Shown: positions 12,612-24,131, numbered from the stretch's first letter. The stretch is 64,000 bases of DNA from Chrysopilus asiliformis (GCA_964034945.1 OZ035962.1:10863789-10927788), one strand, 5' to 3'. Made by a program: numbers and translations. Notes: a model not told the origin generated them from the sequence alone.

Positions 12612-13245
12612 AGGCCCAACTATGATAGACATAAGAATGCATATGTAAATGTCAAATTCCCAACGAATGTTGACATACATAGCTGTCAACATAAAAGCTA
12701 ACCATAATAGGCATAGACTGACATAAGTAAAGTCAAATTCTTCTCGATAGTAACTGACAAAGTTTAAGTTAAAAATGAGTGAATTGAAAAAAATTAAAGA
12801 AATATTTGAAATTATGAAGTGCTTAAAAGAATTAATTGACCTAAAAGATGAACTGGATGTATACGACAGAAAGAAGCGTTCATGTGATGTACGAGAAATC
12901 AATCGCGACAGGAAAACGTACAGATACTACGTAGTCACCTTCTTAAAAATAAAAAGGCTTGATCCGGATCATTTTTTTATTCATACGAGAATGACCACAA
13001 ATGTCTTTGACTATCTGTTGTCCTGCTTGAGTCCCTTTTTGGAAAAATTTTAGGTTATGTTCACTATTTACATATGCCAGTTCCATTTGTATCGAATTAT
13101 TCATGCTTAACGAATGTTTAACGAAGGTTTGAAAGTGGCAACACTTTTGACACATGTCTATTGTGGGTATTAACACTGACTTTCTTATTCTGGAAATGAC
13201 ATATGCAGCTACATATGCGTTCTTATGTCTATCATAGTTGGGCCT
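12612..13245. mobile_element. PIF/Harbinger deletion derivative nested in the hAT-like element
   Basis: A 634-bp element begins AGGCCCAACTATGATAGACA and ends with the inverse of the same sequence. The inverted repeats run about 36 bp with one mismatch (to GCATATGTA). It is flanked by TTA on each side (12609-12611 and 13246-13248), the 3-bp TWA duplication of PIF/Harbinger elements. It still holds the start of a Harbinger-like transposase frame (12775-13053), so it arose by internal deletion of an autonomous copy. The mirrored copy of its own end explains the inverted word structure of this segment. Confidence 0.85.
12775..13053 (+). pseudogene. Truncated Harbinger-like transposase (N-terminal part)
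   Basis: A 92-codon frame starts at an ATG 163 bp inside the element. Residues 1-40 are charged and helical (Lys/Glu/Leu-rich). Residues 62-92 include DPDHFFIHTRMTTNVFDYLL, which fits the pattern 'hF..hhRM....F..LL..h.p.L.K' found ahead of the DDE nuclease domain (DDE_Tnp_4) in PIF/Harbinger transposases. The frame stops just after Phe-Leu-Glu-Lys-Phe, and the whole nuclease domain (several hundred residues in intact proteins) is absent. It is therefore a remnant. The assignment is supported by the TTA target duplication and terminal repeats. Whether it is transcribed cannot be told. Confidence 0.65.
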
Positions 13246-13709
13246 TTAGAATGACTGCACAGAATTATTACAAAAAAGTGTAATTTTTCGTGCCTGTTAT
13301 TTTCCGTATCTATCGAAAAAAAATGAAAATGTCAAAACTACAATATCAAATGTCAAAACCGGCTATTTCCTTAACCGCACAATTTTGATTTGTTTTGATT
13401 TTTACAGCTGTTCTTGCTGGCGCATACAATAAATAGCTTTACGTTACAATTATAATGTACCTACAGTTTCGCACTACACACAGAAAATTGTAGAGTAGAG
13501 TACTACTATACAATAAATAACGTGATCATTTTAATTCATAATGGAATTTTCGTGGAAAAATCTGTTTGGTTTTTTACGCATAGTATGAACCAAGAGTTTT
13601 CTGAAAAAAGAGAACTAAAGAGAACTGGCAAGGAAAAAGAAAGAGGAAAAAGAATGGGGTTAAAAAAAGAGATAAGGTTCTCTTTAAAAGAGATATGATG
13701 GCAGCCCTA

Positions 13710-13802
13710 AATGTATGGAATGTTTGATGGAATGTATGACGGAATGAATGAAATTTATAATGGAATATATGGAATGTATGGTGGAATGTATGGTGGAATG
13801 TA
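13710..13802. repeat. Right-hand remainder of the GGAATGTAT satellite
   Basis: The array continues for about 90 bp beyond the transposon with degenerate units (GGAATGTTTGAT, GGAATGAATG, GGAATGTATGGT) and then gives way to unique AT-rich sequence. Together with 12365-12477 this shows that the insertion landed near the decayed edge of the array. Confidence 0.9.
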
Positions 13803-14505
13803 AAAGAAAGATAAATACCTATATAACAAAATTTAACTTAAAATTTACGTAGGTTCTCCAACTAACGTGCGACAAATTTAATTTTTAAGAATAAAATTTA
13901 ATATCAATTTTTGGGCAGAAAAAAATTAAATATTCTTCTCCATTCATCTAATATTCTGTAAACAAAAAAACAAAAATATTTTTTTCGTCAACTATGATAA
14001 AAAGTTTTGAATTTTGAGTCATTAGATTTTGAAACTTATCGTCACTCTGCTAGAGAAATATTTTTGGCATAGGTTTTCGATTCAATTGTGTAAGCAAAGG
14101 AAATCCAACACATTTTTCTGTGCCCGACTTGTCGCGCAGTTTTCTTGTCAATAGTATTTTTTTCGCGTAGTTTTCTTGTCTATCTCTTTTCCACAGACGT
14201 GTCTCTCTATTTCTCACATTTATAGAATTCTTAGATCTGAAGTGGGCTAGGGCTACTAGACACATTTTTAACTCACTTAATGTTTTGTGATTTTTTTCCA
14301 TTACTCATCAGAGGTTCAAAGAAACTTCTTGGAATGTCCTTCAATTCAAAACACAAGATCCAATTTTCGAACCACCAATTTAAAACTCAATTCTACTTGT
14401 TTTCAATTCGAATCAAGTTACCACATATTCATATGGTATAAAATTAAGATAAACCCCACGTAAATATTCAAATAAAAATTATAGGTAACATAACTTTTTT
14501 TTAAA
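13803..14505. other. AT-rich intergenic DNA, nothing recognised
   Basis: No element ends or credible coding frame seen. The minus-strand frame at 14050-14301 has no recognisable motif. Confidence 0.4.
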
Positions 14506-15426
14506 TAGGGGAAGCTGGGGCACATTCGGCAGGTTTTTTTCAAAGTCATTTCCTGCCAAATTCGTTTGATGAATTTGAAAATCTTGAAAATTTGTAAAAA
14601 CTTTCATTATTTTACTATTAAATAGGAAATAGATTTTTTTTGTAGCTCTAAAGAAATATACGATTTTTACTAATTTTAAAAAGGAGGCCATTTTGCTGAA
14701 TGTACCCCATGCCGGGGCACATTCGGCTTTTGAAGGGGCACATTCGGCGAATATACGTTATTTGTTTGATTTTACTAATTGAAAGACTATTAGATTTGAA
14801 TTCATTTTATTAATTCTTTAAAATAAAATAAAAAATAAAAATTCATTACATACACATACAAGAATGATTGAAAAATCCTATTTCACGAAATAGTTATCGA
14901 AATTTATATTAAAAATATATTATGTGGAATATCGAAATGTGCCGACAGGATTCATTTAAATTCAATCTATAATTTAAATTTAAATTCAATCTCTCTTCTT
15001 AAAATCACGGATGTATTCAATCTCACTTCTTAAAATCACGAAAGCCGAATGTGCCCCAAAAGTTTCAGCTAAATGTTTTCAGATTTTTTATCTAAAATAC
15101 TGTAAATTAAAGGGCATTCTACTTTCGGGATTGAAACTTAATGTTTTTAAATGCTATTTGCGCGAAATTTTTTAAGCGTCGGACGAAATTGACTTCAAAA
15201 ATTCCTTACGTACCTGCTTGGGAAAATTACATCAAACTTCCGAAAAACACAAAAATACCTCTTGCTCTTCTGAGCGCCGAAATAGAACTCTCAGACTTTA
15301 TTTAAATTCAAGTTATTGCATTATTGTGCATTTAGGTATTTGATCGCTCCTTTCTGAAGCATTCTTGATACTGAAAATGGCAATGCCGAATGTGCCCCTT
15401 TGCCGAATGTGCCCCAGTTTCCCCTA
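14506..15426. mobile_element. Inverted-repeat element with GGGGCACATTCGGC subterminal repeats
   Basis: The ends are TAGGGGAAGCTGGGGCACAT on the left and, inverted, TAGGGGAAACTGGGGCACAT on the right. The 14-mer GGGGCACATTCGGC occurs three times in direct orientation on the left (14517, 14714, 14735) and three times inverted on the right (15044, 15385, 15402). Such symmetric subterminal arrays are typical transposase-binding sites of cut-and-paste DNA transposons. The flanks could be a TA duplication but this is not decisive, so the superfamily is left open. No transposase frame is present in the ~0.9 kb. Confidence 0.75.
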
Positions 15427-17934
15427 TTAAAATGAAATATTGAAAACTATTTATCCTTGAAATTTTCTTTTAAAGAACTTGTTACAGTGAGTGCTGGTGG
15501 TGAGTTTAAAAAATAGAATCATTCACAAAATGCTTATGATGCTTAGTCATTATGAACTCATTTAATTTTTCGACTTGAAATATTTTTTATTTATTGTCCA
15601 GAGGCTATTCAGCCATCATGGCCGGATAATATTTATTAGAAAACAAGAATTTTCGATTGTTATCTATGAAAAAAAAAATTATCTCATTATAATTTTTTCG
15701 AGATATTCTCAAAAATGAATCTTTATTGACAGATTATTAGCTATCGTATTAAATTACCTTAATTAAAATGCAAAAGTTCATGAACCAAAAAACCAGAAAA
15801 TCATCGTAACTTTTTTTTAACTTTTAGGGAAATTCACATCGAGTAGAACCTGAATGGCATCCAGTGGCAACACAATAGAGCCAGAAATTGTTTTTTTTTT
15901 AAATATTTAACATAAGAAAATCGTTCGAATAATGGCAGCGTAAAGAAGCCTCTATTAATGTCGACACAAATAGATGGAAAATCATTTCCTTGAACATAAT
16001 TTAAGATCATCAATTCCTGCAAGTTCTTAGATAACCGCCTTTGCGAAAAAAAAGACATTCAAACAAAAATTAGTTATCTATTTTAAGATCTATTCTTCTG
16101 TTCATTCGTTGAAAGAAAATTCAGATCATTGAGGAAGATATCAATTGCTTAAAGGTCTATCGCACAACGGGTCATTAAACAGAGCACCAGCAGTTAACCA
16201 GATGACATTAAAACATCATATTATGCTAATTTGTCTTACAATCTAAAATATTTTTAGCACATCGAAAAACCGATGAAAAGGTTTCAACGAATTTCAGATT
16301 ACCTCATCGAAATGTTTATCCAAATAGAAAACATGTCCTCAACAAGTTATACATTTTTTAGCTTTCTTAAAGAAGTTCAAATTTAACGCCATGCCAGTTT
16401 ATTAACATTTTGTATTTAAAAAAAACTTGTTTGATGTTTAATTTTTGAAAGAATTTTTTGAATTCAAGGACAATTCATTTTGTATCGAGATTCAAGTTCT
16501 TTAAGGATCTCACGACTTATTTGTGATCTATGAAAAATTTAGTAGACTATAGTAAAACGGGACCATATGAATAGAAAATAATTTATGAAATTTAAAATAT
16601 TCTTCCGTCTTTAGAAGTTTTTACTATTTGTTTACTATTCGCAAAGCTGTCATCGATTGATTTACACATTTTCGCAAATATGAATGATTAGTTTCTCCAA
16701 CCGCATCCAAAAAACGTATATTTATATGTCGTATAGCATTTTTTCGACTGGATCGATTTTTTTTCTTATCAATCAATAAAATATTAACATATTTTGTCTG
16801 CCTCAATCGTCACAATAGTCAAAAAAATATTTTGGTGCATAAAGATTATGATTTTTTCTGAATACCTACCAGTTGAAAAGGTGTTTTTTCATGCTGCTTT
16901 TAATTCAGATTAAAACCTTGACTTTTGCGAGTTGTAAATTTTTATTTTTTTTTCAGTTAATTGCTCTAAAAATCTAGTTGTTTGCTAATTTATTCACGTT
17001 TAAATGTATTTCCGCTATTATTCAAAGTAGTGTGTATTGCAGCTAAAAACGGGGCAATTATCCTAAAGATCGAACTTGGGATCCTTGAAAAATAAAATAA
17101 ATAAAAAAGAAAACAAGGATATACATGTTGTTAATATAAAAATAACAAATATTTTTAAAATACCATGATATAAAATTATACTGAAATAGCAAACAAAGGC
17201 ATTTTTAGCATAATTAATCCATTGTCATCATAATATTTAGAGTGCAAACAATGGAAGAAAACTTGTTGTTTTCTGAGTGTCAATTCTTTTTTTGCATTCA
17301 GTTCGGCTGCCTATAACAAATTGTTATATTTATTATTTTTTTTAATAATTTTTGAAGACAAAATAAAATATAGACCTCTAAATTATCAAATTAATTTTGA
17401 AATTGTTAAGAAAAGGGGGGGAAGCGAGGGTTTGTTTCATTTTTTGTTTGTGATTACATACCGAATGTTATGAGTGTTTTTTATTTTCGGAATACCACGA
17501 AAATTGCACCGCAGGCAAAACTTGTTGAAACCAACATCTCAGTAGCATTTCATGAAATGAGCCGCAGTCGATTTTTTTTCGAGACAAATTCGTTGGAAGT
17601 AGTAATTTCTGAGGTCAATCTTTGAGTTTGAGGTCAATCACATCAGTAGATTGTATAATTCCAGGACAAAAGTGACTCTCACAAAATTTGTTATATTTCC
17701 ACTGAACAATTAAAAGTTTCTCGTTAATGATTGGAAGCTTTCCCTACGTTTTAATAGAAACCAGTACAAAAACTCGGACTGCTTCATATATTGCCATCCA
17801 GGTGGGAGAGTTTCATCAGAAAATTCGGAATGATTACCATTTTATTTCGCCGTATACATATTTTCATAAATGATAAAAAAGCGATTCAACTATTTCTGTT
17901 TAAATACGTAAAATGTTCACCCGCAGCACATATT
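15427..17934. other. AT-rich intergenic DNA, nothing recognised
   Basis: No inverted-repeat termini, tandem array or credible gene was found. A GA/G-rich patch (17414-17426) is the only compositional oddity. Confidence 0.4.
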
Positions 17935-18420
17935 TATAATGTATCTTAAATAACTCCAGAACGCGTTGAGCTAGCGACTTGATTTTTTTTTAAAATTAGT
18001 TTTACAAAAATTGTAGTTTTTATCAACTTTTGGAAAACCAACGTTAACTATAACGTACCTACCATTGAAAAAATAGCAATTTTTTAATTTCTCGAAACCT
18101 ATGCGCTTTTGGAAAAAAATAATATAAAAAGATTTATAGGACATAACATTTTCCACATTTTCTGCTTTATCGATTTTTACGTACTCTAACGGTTCTTAAC
18201 ATATTTCAAAAAAATTAAGTTTTTTGAAAATTTCTCGGAAACTAGGCGCTTTTGAGAAACAATGCGTATACATTCAAATAAAATAAAATTCCTTTCATTC
18301 TTTTCTTTGACGGTTTTTACGTATCCTTAACGATTCTCAAGATATTTGAAAAAATATTATTTTTTGCATATCCAAAACTAAATAGAGCAGAGTAAAATTT
18401 TGTTTTACTCTGCTCTATTC
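17935..18420 (+). repeat. Dispersed family A copy ending in a perfect hairpin
   Basis: Shared modules with 20.0-20.47, 38.99-39.35 and 61.6/62.4-62.65 kb are TATCTTAAATAACTC, GTAGTTTTTATCAACTTT, TTTCTCGAAACCTATGCGC and AACGATTCTCAAGATATTTG. The order is the same in each copy. At the right end AATAGAGCAGAGTAAAA (18381-18397) is followed after 5 bases by its exact reverse complement (18403-18419). In the 20.4-kb copy the left half aligns but the inverted half is missing, so the hairpin is specific to this copy. A CRE-like TGACGTCA follows at 18425-18432. Confidence 0.65.
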
Positions 18421-19439
18421 ACAACTGACGTCACAACTGAAAAGCTGCAATTTAGCTTTTTTAAAATTCTATAATTTTTAAATACGATTTTTTTAGCTTA
18501 TAAAACTGCCAAAATTAGGTACTATAAGTAAATGGTTACGAATAATCGGATTTGCTGAAAATATTTATAAAATTTCTATTCAAATTGATAAAAGTTCAAT
18601 CACACAAAACATTTCAATTATATAATAATAAATAACATTTACACCTAATTTTTTACATCAATGTTAACTCCATAAAGTCAAACTGGTTTTCGCAGAAATT
18701 GAACCATTTATCTGAAAGTAGGTGAGGTACGGATGATATAATTTTATGAAAAAATATGTATTATTAGGTATGTGGTAAAACACGTTTCCATCCGAGGTAA
18801 TTCAAATAAACTAAACTGAACGCGATAATGTTATCCCCCACAATTTCTGTGGTTATTTTTATTTTGCAGCATTTAATCTTTTTCTGAATCTTTACTTCTG
18901 TTTTTGAAATTTTCTGTTCCATATGACCTTAACGGGAATACTTCCAACATCTCTTTCCTATCCGAAAAATTATTATCAAAGTGATTGGCAAGGTTAAACA
19001 CAAAATAAATTATGCATTTTATGCTTTTTTGAATAGTGAGAAATTTTTTGGTGCATGTATCGTAATGAAAATAAATTTCGGATGAATAAAAGTGTATAAA
19101 ATATTAAATGCTATAATTTCATATCAAGTGCATATTGGTTATTAATGCTTTAAACACAATTTCATTCAATTCAAAAAATTCGAAGGCCTACGCTATGACA
19201 ACATATCTAAAAATTGAATATCATCGAGTTCATCGCTTAAATCTTTCGTTTTTTTTTGTTATGATTGATATTTTCGAGAATTGAATTTTAAGGATATAAA
19301 GATTTGTTAAGATTAAAAAATTTTGTTGAAACTATTTTTAACAAATAAATGTCTGTTGTAAAATGACAAAATCGCTTTGACAAATATTGGAGATTCTATG
19401 ATGCATAAAAAATCGCTAATTGCGTCATTTCCAAGTAAA
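18421..19439. other. AT-rich intergenic DNA, nothing recognised
   Basis: Apart from the TGACGTCA palindrome near 18425, nothing beyond AT-rich sequence was seen. Confidence 0.35.
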
Positions 19440-19870
19440 AACATAAGAAAAGCTAAAATTGGCAGAGGCCAATCGTCTAATACTCTATATGAGGACAGGC
19501 TAAATGTTGATTTTAAAAAAATCCATTTATATCAGAGATGAGGGAACGAGTGGTCCGATCGCATTTGAATGTATGGTAAGGTTATGTAAAATCCCATTCT
19601 GAACACATTTTATTTTTATGATTTTTTCGTTACGATGCACGGTTTTTGAATAAAAAAGAATCCCATTTGTGTGGGGTGGGTGGGGGGGAGGGAGTGGTTT
19701 AAATTGAATTTTAATGTATGGATGAACTATTGTTTGTAAAATACTATTTTAATTTTTCAACACTATTCACTGTTTTCGAGAAAATTGAAAAAAAATGTTT
19801 CGTTCGTTTGAGGGAGGGGAAAGTATTGGTCTGATTTTGCCCTTCAAAGACTTCCCATTTTCGAGAACCG
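19440..19870 (+). repeat. Dispersed family B copy with internal tandem subunits
   Basis: It begins ACATAAGAAAAGCTAAAATTGG and TATATGAGGACAGGC. It then holds two degenerate subunits of roughly 150 bp, each containing a G-rich GGGTGGGTGGGGGGGAGGG-type patch, 'ATGTATGGATGAACTA'-type words and GTTTTCGAGAAAAT. The same plan is seen at 24.13-24.5, 36.65-37.1, 42.3-42.6 and 53.86-54.37 kb. Non-coding; superfamily unknown. Confidence 0.6.
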
Positions 19871-20014
19871 TAACAGATTTAAAAAAAAAACATTTTGAAA
19901 TACAGTCAATCGATGAATTGTAGTAAATACACAACTGCAAAAATTTTGTTTCAAAATTCGTTTAAAGTCCCGTGCAATTGTTGCTATTCTTGTCTTGCCG
20001 ACTCGAGAACGGGG

Positions 20015-20470
20015 GCCCACAGAAAACTTCTGATCAGTACGAAATCCGTTTCAGGTTAAATTATGAGGATGTCTGTCGGTCTGCCAGTCTGTCTGTTGTA
20101 CGTATCTTAAATAACTCGAGAACTCGTTGACCTAGCGACCTAAAATTGTTTATAAATAAGTTTTAAATATATCGTAGTTTTCTACCAACTTTCGGAAAAG
20201 TAACGGTTGCTATAACGGGAACCCCCCATAAATTTGTTGAAAAATAATATCGCTTTTTTAAAACTTCTCGAAATCTATCCGCTATTGGGAAAAAATGAAT
20301 ATAACAAAGTTTAAAGGATATAAAATTTTCTACATTTTTTCTTAAACGGGTTTTACGTAACTCTAACGGTTCTCGAGACATCTGAAAAGATATTATTTTT
20401 TTACATATATTATCCGAAACTAAATATTGCAGAATATAGTTTTTTGTTGATCATAGCTGATATTTTTTAA
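20015..20470 (+). repeat. Dispersed family A copy
   Basis: It starts CTGATCAGTACGAAATCCG, contains a GTCTGTCGGTCTGCC microsatellite, then GTACGTATCTTAAATAACTC, and continues through the family order to ACTAAATATTGCAGAATATAG. The three minus-strand reading frames across it are decayed noise. It serves as the reference copy for the hairpin seen at 18381 and the foldback insertion at 61686. Confidence 0.65.
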
Positions 20471-23279
20471 TATTGATGAGTTGTAGTCTAACCTATAAAG
20501 AAAACAGGTCGTAAATTATTTAAAAATTCGTATTTTAGAATAATAGTTACCAAATTAGGTGTGTCTTGAAAACCTTAATCGACATCCCCCACATATTTTT
20601 TCGATATGCAAAATAGCTTCCTTATTAGTTCAACGAAAACAACTAAAACTGATCTTATTGAGCAACCAACAAACCCGATGAAATAAATATCGAAAATTTG
20701 AATTTCAAATGTTGGCATCAATATAAACACTCAATAGATTTGCAATTCAATCGGAAAAGAAATTTTCAAAAATAATCACCTCAAAATGCATTCCATTTGA
20801 AAAATATCAACGTCCTGATTATATAAACTAAATATTGGAAACATTTAAATGCAAATTTTAAAATAAATCGAAAATATTGTGGAAATCCTCACTAAAAGCC
20901 AGAAGTTTTTTTTAGGAATCCACAATTAGTTACCTATTAACACCTAAGCTAAACGGCGCTATAGAAATTTTTGAGCGACAGATTCACAGATAAAAGCTTA
21001 ACGATCAAGGCTAATCGGACATGCGAAATAATCGAATATCGATTTGTATCTTATCGATTTGTATTAAAAAATAGCAAACAAAAAAAATCTAAACAGCGAC
21101 AAGAAAAACTTTACGCGATTATAGCCTTTGTTGTCAAACGGTCCACGATGGAATGCTTCCTGTACTCATTATATGTCGAGTTAATCTACTGGACCTGTGT
21201 CCATACTAGGCGTGGGCTAAATTTCGCTTAACATGTTTTATTCAAAGTCTATTTAAGATGTCACAGACTTTGAAGAAATGTCCTTGCGTCCATACGAAAA
21301 CCGCCCGGGCTTCCTTAACGGAACCAATTCAAATCCAGATACGGTTATGACAATTGCCTTAAATCTAACATATCTTAAACTCCACCTGCGATGATGCTTT
21401 CAGATTTGCCAACATATTTTTTTTTCTGCACGATTTTTCTGCACGATATCCAACAGAAATTTACCACACATTGGGTGCTTGCTATGTTGGAAATCTTATG
21501 AAATCATTTTGTTTTATCAATAAGTTTTCAACTATTTGGCGGCGGGCTATGATGGCACACCGAAAACGTGTGACTCCTCGACTATATGGTCGTAAAATTG
21601 AAGCATTAATCCAAATTTTTATTAAAAGTCAATGCCAAAATTTCCACAAAATTCCAGTTTTGGTGCCAGAGCTAAGGAATTGAAGCTTAAATTGTATTTT
21701 TCGGAAAAAGTGTGTGAACTGCGCATACAGAGAAATGATAAAATACCTACCGTCCACCCCACCCAAAATTGACGAACCCAGAAACTTTGAATTTTCGGGT
21801 GTATTCCATCCACGAGTTAATTTTGAGCTGTCCGTCAAGCTCTTGTTCTTTTTTTTCCTTTGAACCGAAGCTGAGATATTAAAAATAGCGAAATATCACT
21901 ACGGCATTTGAAATTTTTATTCGAAATGGAAGTTCAAATTCCTACCAAGGTCAGTAAAATCTTAGACGCTCGATGAAGTTTCATGCCGTGTTTGTAATAA
22001 GAAGAAACCTTCCTTTCTCTTTGATTGATTTTTATCCAACTAGTTAAGTAAGAATTTGTAGATAAGCTCGAAAAAAAAATCAAATTCAAGTCAGATATTT
22101 TGTATCCACATAATAATCTTCATTAAAAACATTCGAATAGAAGAAAATCATCTTTAAGAAACTCGACCGGCTGTAGCAAGTGGCATTTAGAAGGCATTTA
22201 GAAGATTATTTTGTAGATAATGACCACAAAATGTTTATCCGTTGTCCGATTGTAAAACAAAATAAAAATATGATATTTTAACGATTAATTAGAAGACTAC
22301 TTTGATAGCTAAGATTTATTTGTCACCAACTTTTATTTTCTTGAACACCAAATTTATTTTATAATATATCTAGCTTAGGATTATTGAAGATAGAAAATCT
22401 TCATAGATTTGTTTTTTAGAAAAATCAAATTAACTTTACGGTAACACCTTTTAATTAAGACGTATTTTAAAAAATAATAATGACAAATCTTCGTTATTTA
22501 ACAATTTGTTAAAATTTGGGGACAAACATGTGAGATTTGTAGGATTAATAATGTTATAAAAAGACAAGAGACATTATATATTATTTGCTAACCACAAATA
22601 GATTTTTACCTCAAAAAAATGCATTTTGAAATGCAGTCAATCGATCGTGGGATCTATAGATTCATGGTAAAAACTTGAACGTTTTTTTTATCATCTGATA
22701 TTTTTTTTTGTGAACAAAAATTTTTATTTACCCAAAATAAAGCAAATAAAAATTAATGATCGGCTGCTTAACATCTGTATGATTTGTATTTCACGATCAA
22801 GGACAACATTTTTTATAGTGGAATCCGTGCAAGTATTTAGATCAAGATTATTATGTAGATAATTTAAAATTGTGAACAACAGAAAAGTTCAAAGCACTGT
22901 AATTGTTGATAAAAAAATTTTATATATCGAGATACGATCGTGGGATTTTGTTTTTGGTCGGTTTCCACAACTAAGATCATAGCTTTTTAGATTAAATGGT
23001 TTTTTCTCCAAATTGTAGCTAAGAACAACCACACTTATTTTTTTTAAATCTGCTGAAAGAATAAGAATTTCAAAGTTTTGTCGAAAAATAGGACAAAATA
23101 TTTTCCTGCAAAAAAATGGTATGGGCTCCAAACTATAAAATATAACAGCTATAGCAAAGAGGTCTCGAAATTTCCTTCCGAAATTTCCTTCCGAAATTTC
23201 CTTCCTCGTAATTTTAAAAGAACAGAAAGAAGTTTTTTGGAAAATTGATTGAGAAAGCGAGATTCTTCGGTCCCATTTT
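20471..23279. other. AT-rich intergenic DNA, no gene recognised
   Basis: Short frames (20971-21231, 21471-21683, 22889-23131) have no recognisable motif and mostly lack a good ATG context. A triple GAAATTTCCTTCC tandem at about 23167-23205 is the only repeat noted. Confidence 0.35.
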
Positions 23280-23345
23280 TACGATTATAAAACAAACATC
23301 AGAAAAGCTACAATTGCCAGAGTGCAATCATCGAATACTGTATAT
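23280..23345 (+). repeat. Family B left part, host of the LINE insertion
   Basis: ACATCAGAAAAGCTACAATTGCC identifies a family B start. The 13 bases GAATACTGTATAT at 23333-23345 are repeated at 24119-24131 as the target duplication of the LINE that splits this copy. Family B sequence resumes at 24132. Confidence 0.6.
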
Positions 23346-24118
23346 GTTTGGTTGGTGTGATAGGAGGGGGGCTCACAAGGAGACCCCACGCACGTAGGAC
23401 TCAAGTTGGGCCCATTATACACCTCCGATGTCCCTCGCTGGAGCAGATTGAGCTCAAGTACGGTTGTTTAGCCACCGCGCCAGTGCTATATATTTCCGAA
23501 TCGGCTCCCAGTCCTGAGTTCCTGCCTCATGGAGTTCCTCTAGAAAGGGATTGCCGAAGCATTTGACGCGAGTACGGGTTAAGGCTGGACAGTGACACAA
23601 GAAATGCTCCACCGTTTCCTGCTCTTCTCCGCAGCCCCTGCATTGTAGAATATCCACCAGCCTGATCTTGAAGGCGTGATCCCTTAGCAGGGAGTGCGCA
23701 GTTAGAATCCAAGTCGTTAGACGAAGGGGATTCCGTTCCAGATTTAAGAGGCTCCAGATTTAAGAGTAAGGTTTGCATTTAAGCCACCCATAATTCCTTT
23801 GTTGTGGTACCGATCTGGCACGTGAACCAAAGTTGTTAGTTCTCCTGATCCGCCCACTGCTTAAGTTGCAGTTTGAGGGTTTGAATCGGAAACCCAACAG
23901 AAATGGGTTGACTGTCCATACATGTACCCTTACGAGCAAGTTCATCTGCCTTCTCATTTCCAAGAATATTACTATGCCCAGGAACCCAAACCATTTTGAG
24001 GTGGTTGGTTTAGTTCTTCCTTACATAACTGCACAAGCTTAGATTTGGCTGTGTGCGAAGAAATCGCTTTGATGGCTGCTTGACTGTCTGAGCAGATGCA
24101 GATATCCTTTTCAGTTAA
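23346..24118 (-). pseudogene. 5'-truncated, frameshifted LINE with RNase H and C-terminal Cys/His motif
   Basis: Read on the minus strand, the insert opens inside an RNase H domain (CSDSQAAIKAISSHTAKSKL, near 24100-24040) and continues in another frame with WVPGHSNILGNEKADELA (about 23988-23935), whose His and Asp are RNase H catalytic residues. Further on comes CRGCGEEQETVEHFLCHCP (about 23640-23580), the Cys/His cluster found after RNase H in many LINEs. At least two frameshifts separate these pieces. Everything upstream (endonuclease, most of the reverse transcriptase) is missing. A perfect 13-bp target duplication GAATACTGTATAT flanks it, as expected for target-primed, 5'-truncated insertion. 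RNase H points to an I/R1-like group rather than most Jockey elements, but the clade is not certain. Confidence 0.88.
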
Positions 24119-24131
24119 GAATACTGTATAT

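Larger units (their letters stand above)
12478..13709. mobile_element. hAT-like non-autonomous element inserted in the satellite
   Basis: Inverted ends TAGGGCTGCCAT and ATGGCAGCCCTA bound a 1232-bp insertion. Subterminal blocks with AAAAAGAGA and GAGAACC words are also mirrored. AATGTATG lies immediately outside both ends (12470-12477 and 13710-13717), as expected for an 8-bp hAT target duplication. Because AATGTATG is also part of the satellite unit, the duplication is suggestive rather than proof; a TA duplication would not restore the satellite, so hAT is preferred. A Harbinger derivative sits inside it. No hAT transposase remains. Confidence 0.75.

Noticed and set aside
9774..12642. Four open frames of 790-941 codons over the satellite
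   Set aside because: They exist because all units are multiples of three and the motif has no stop in those frames; the peptides are pure unit translations and the largest runs into a transposon.
12478..13709. TA target duplication (Tc1/mariner) for the element in the satellite
   Set aside because: Removing the element with one TA would leave a TA that breaks the satellite unit; removing one AATGTATG restores it exactly.
9840..13802. CRISPR array
   Set aside because: Units are 9-12 bp with no unique spacers, and the genome is eukaryotic.
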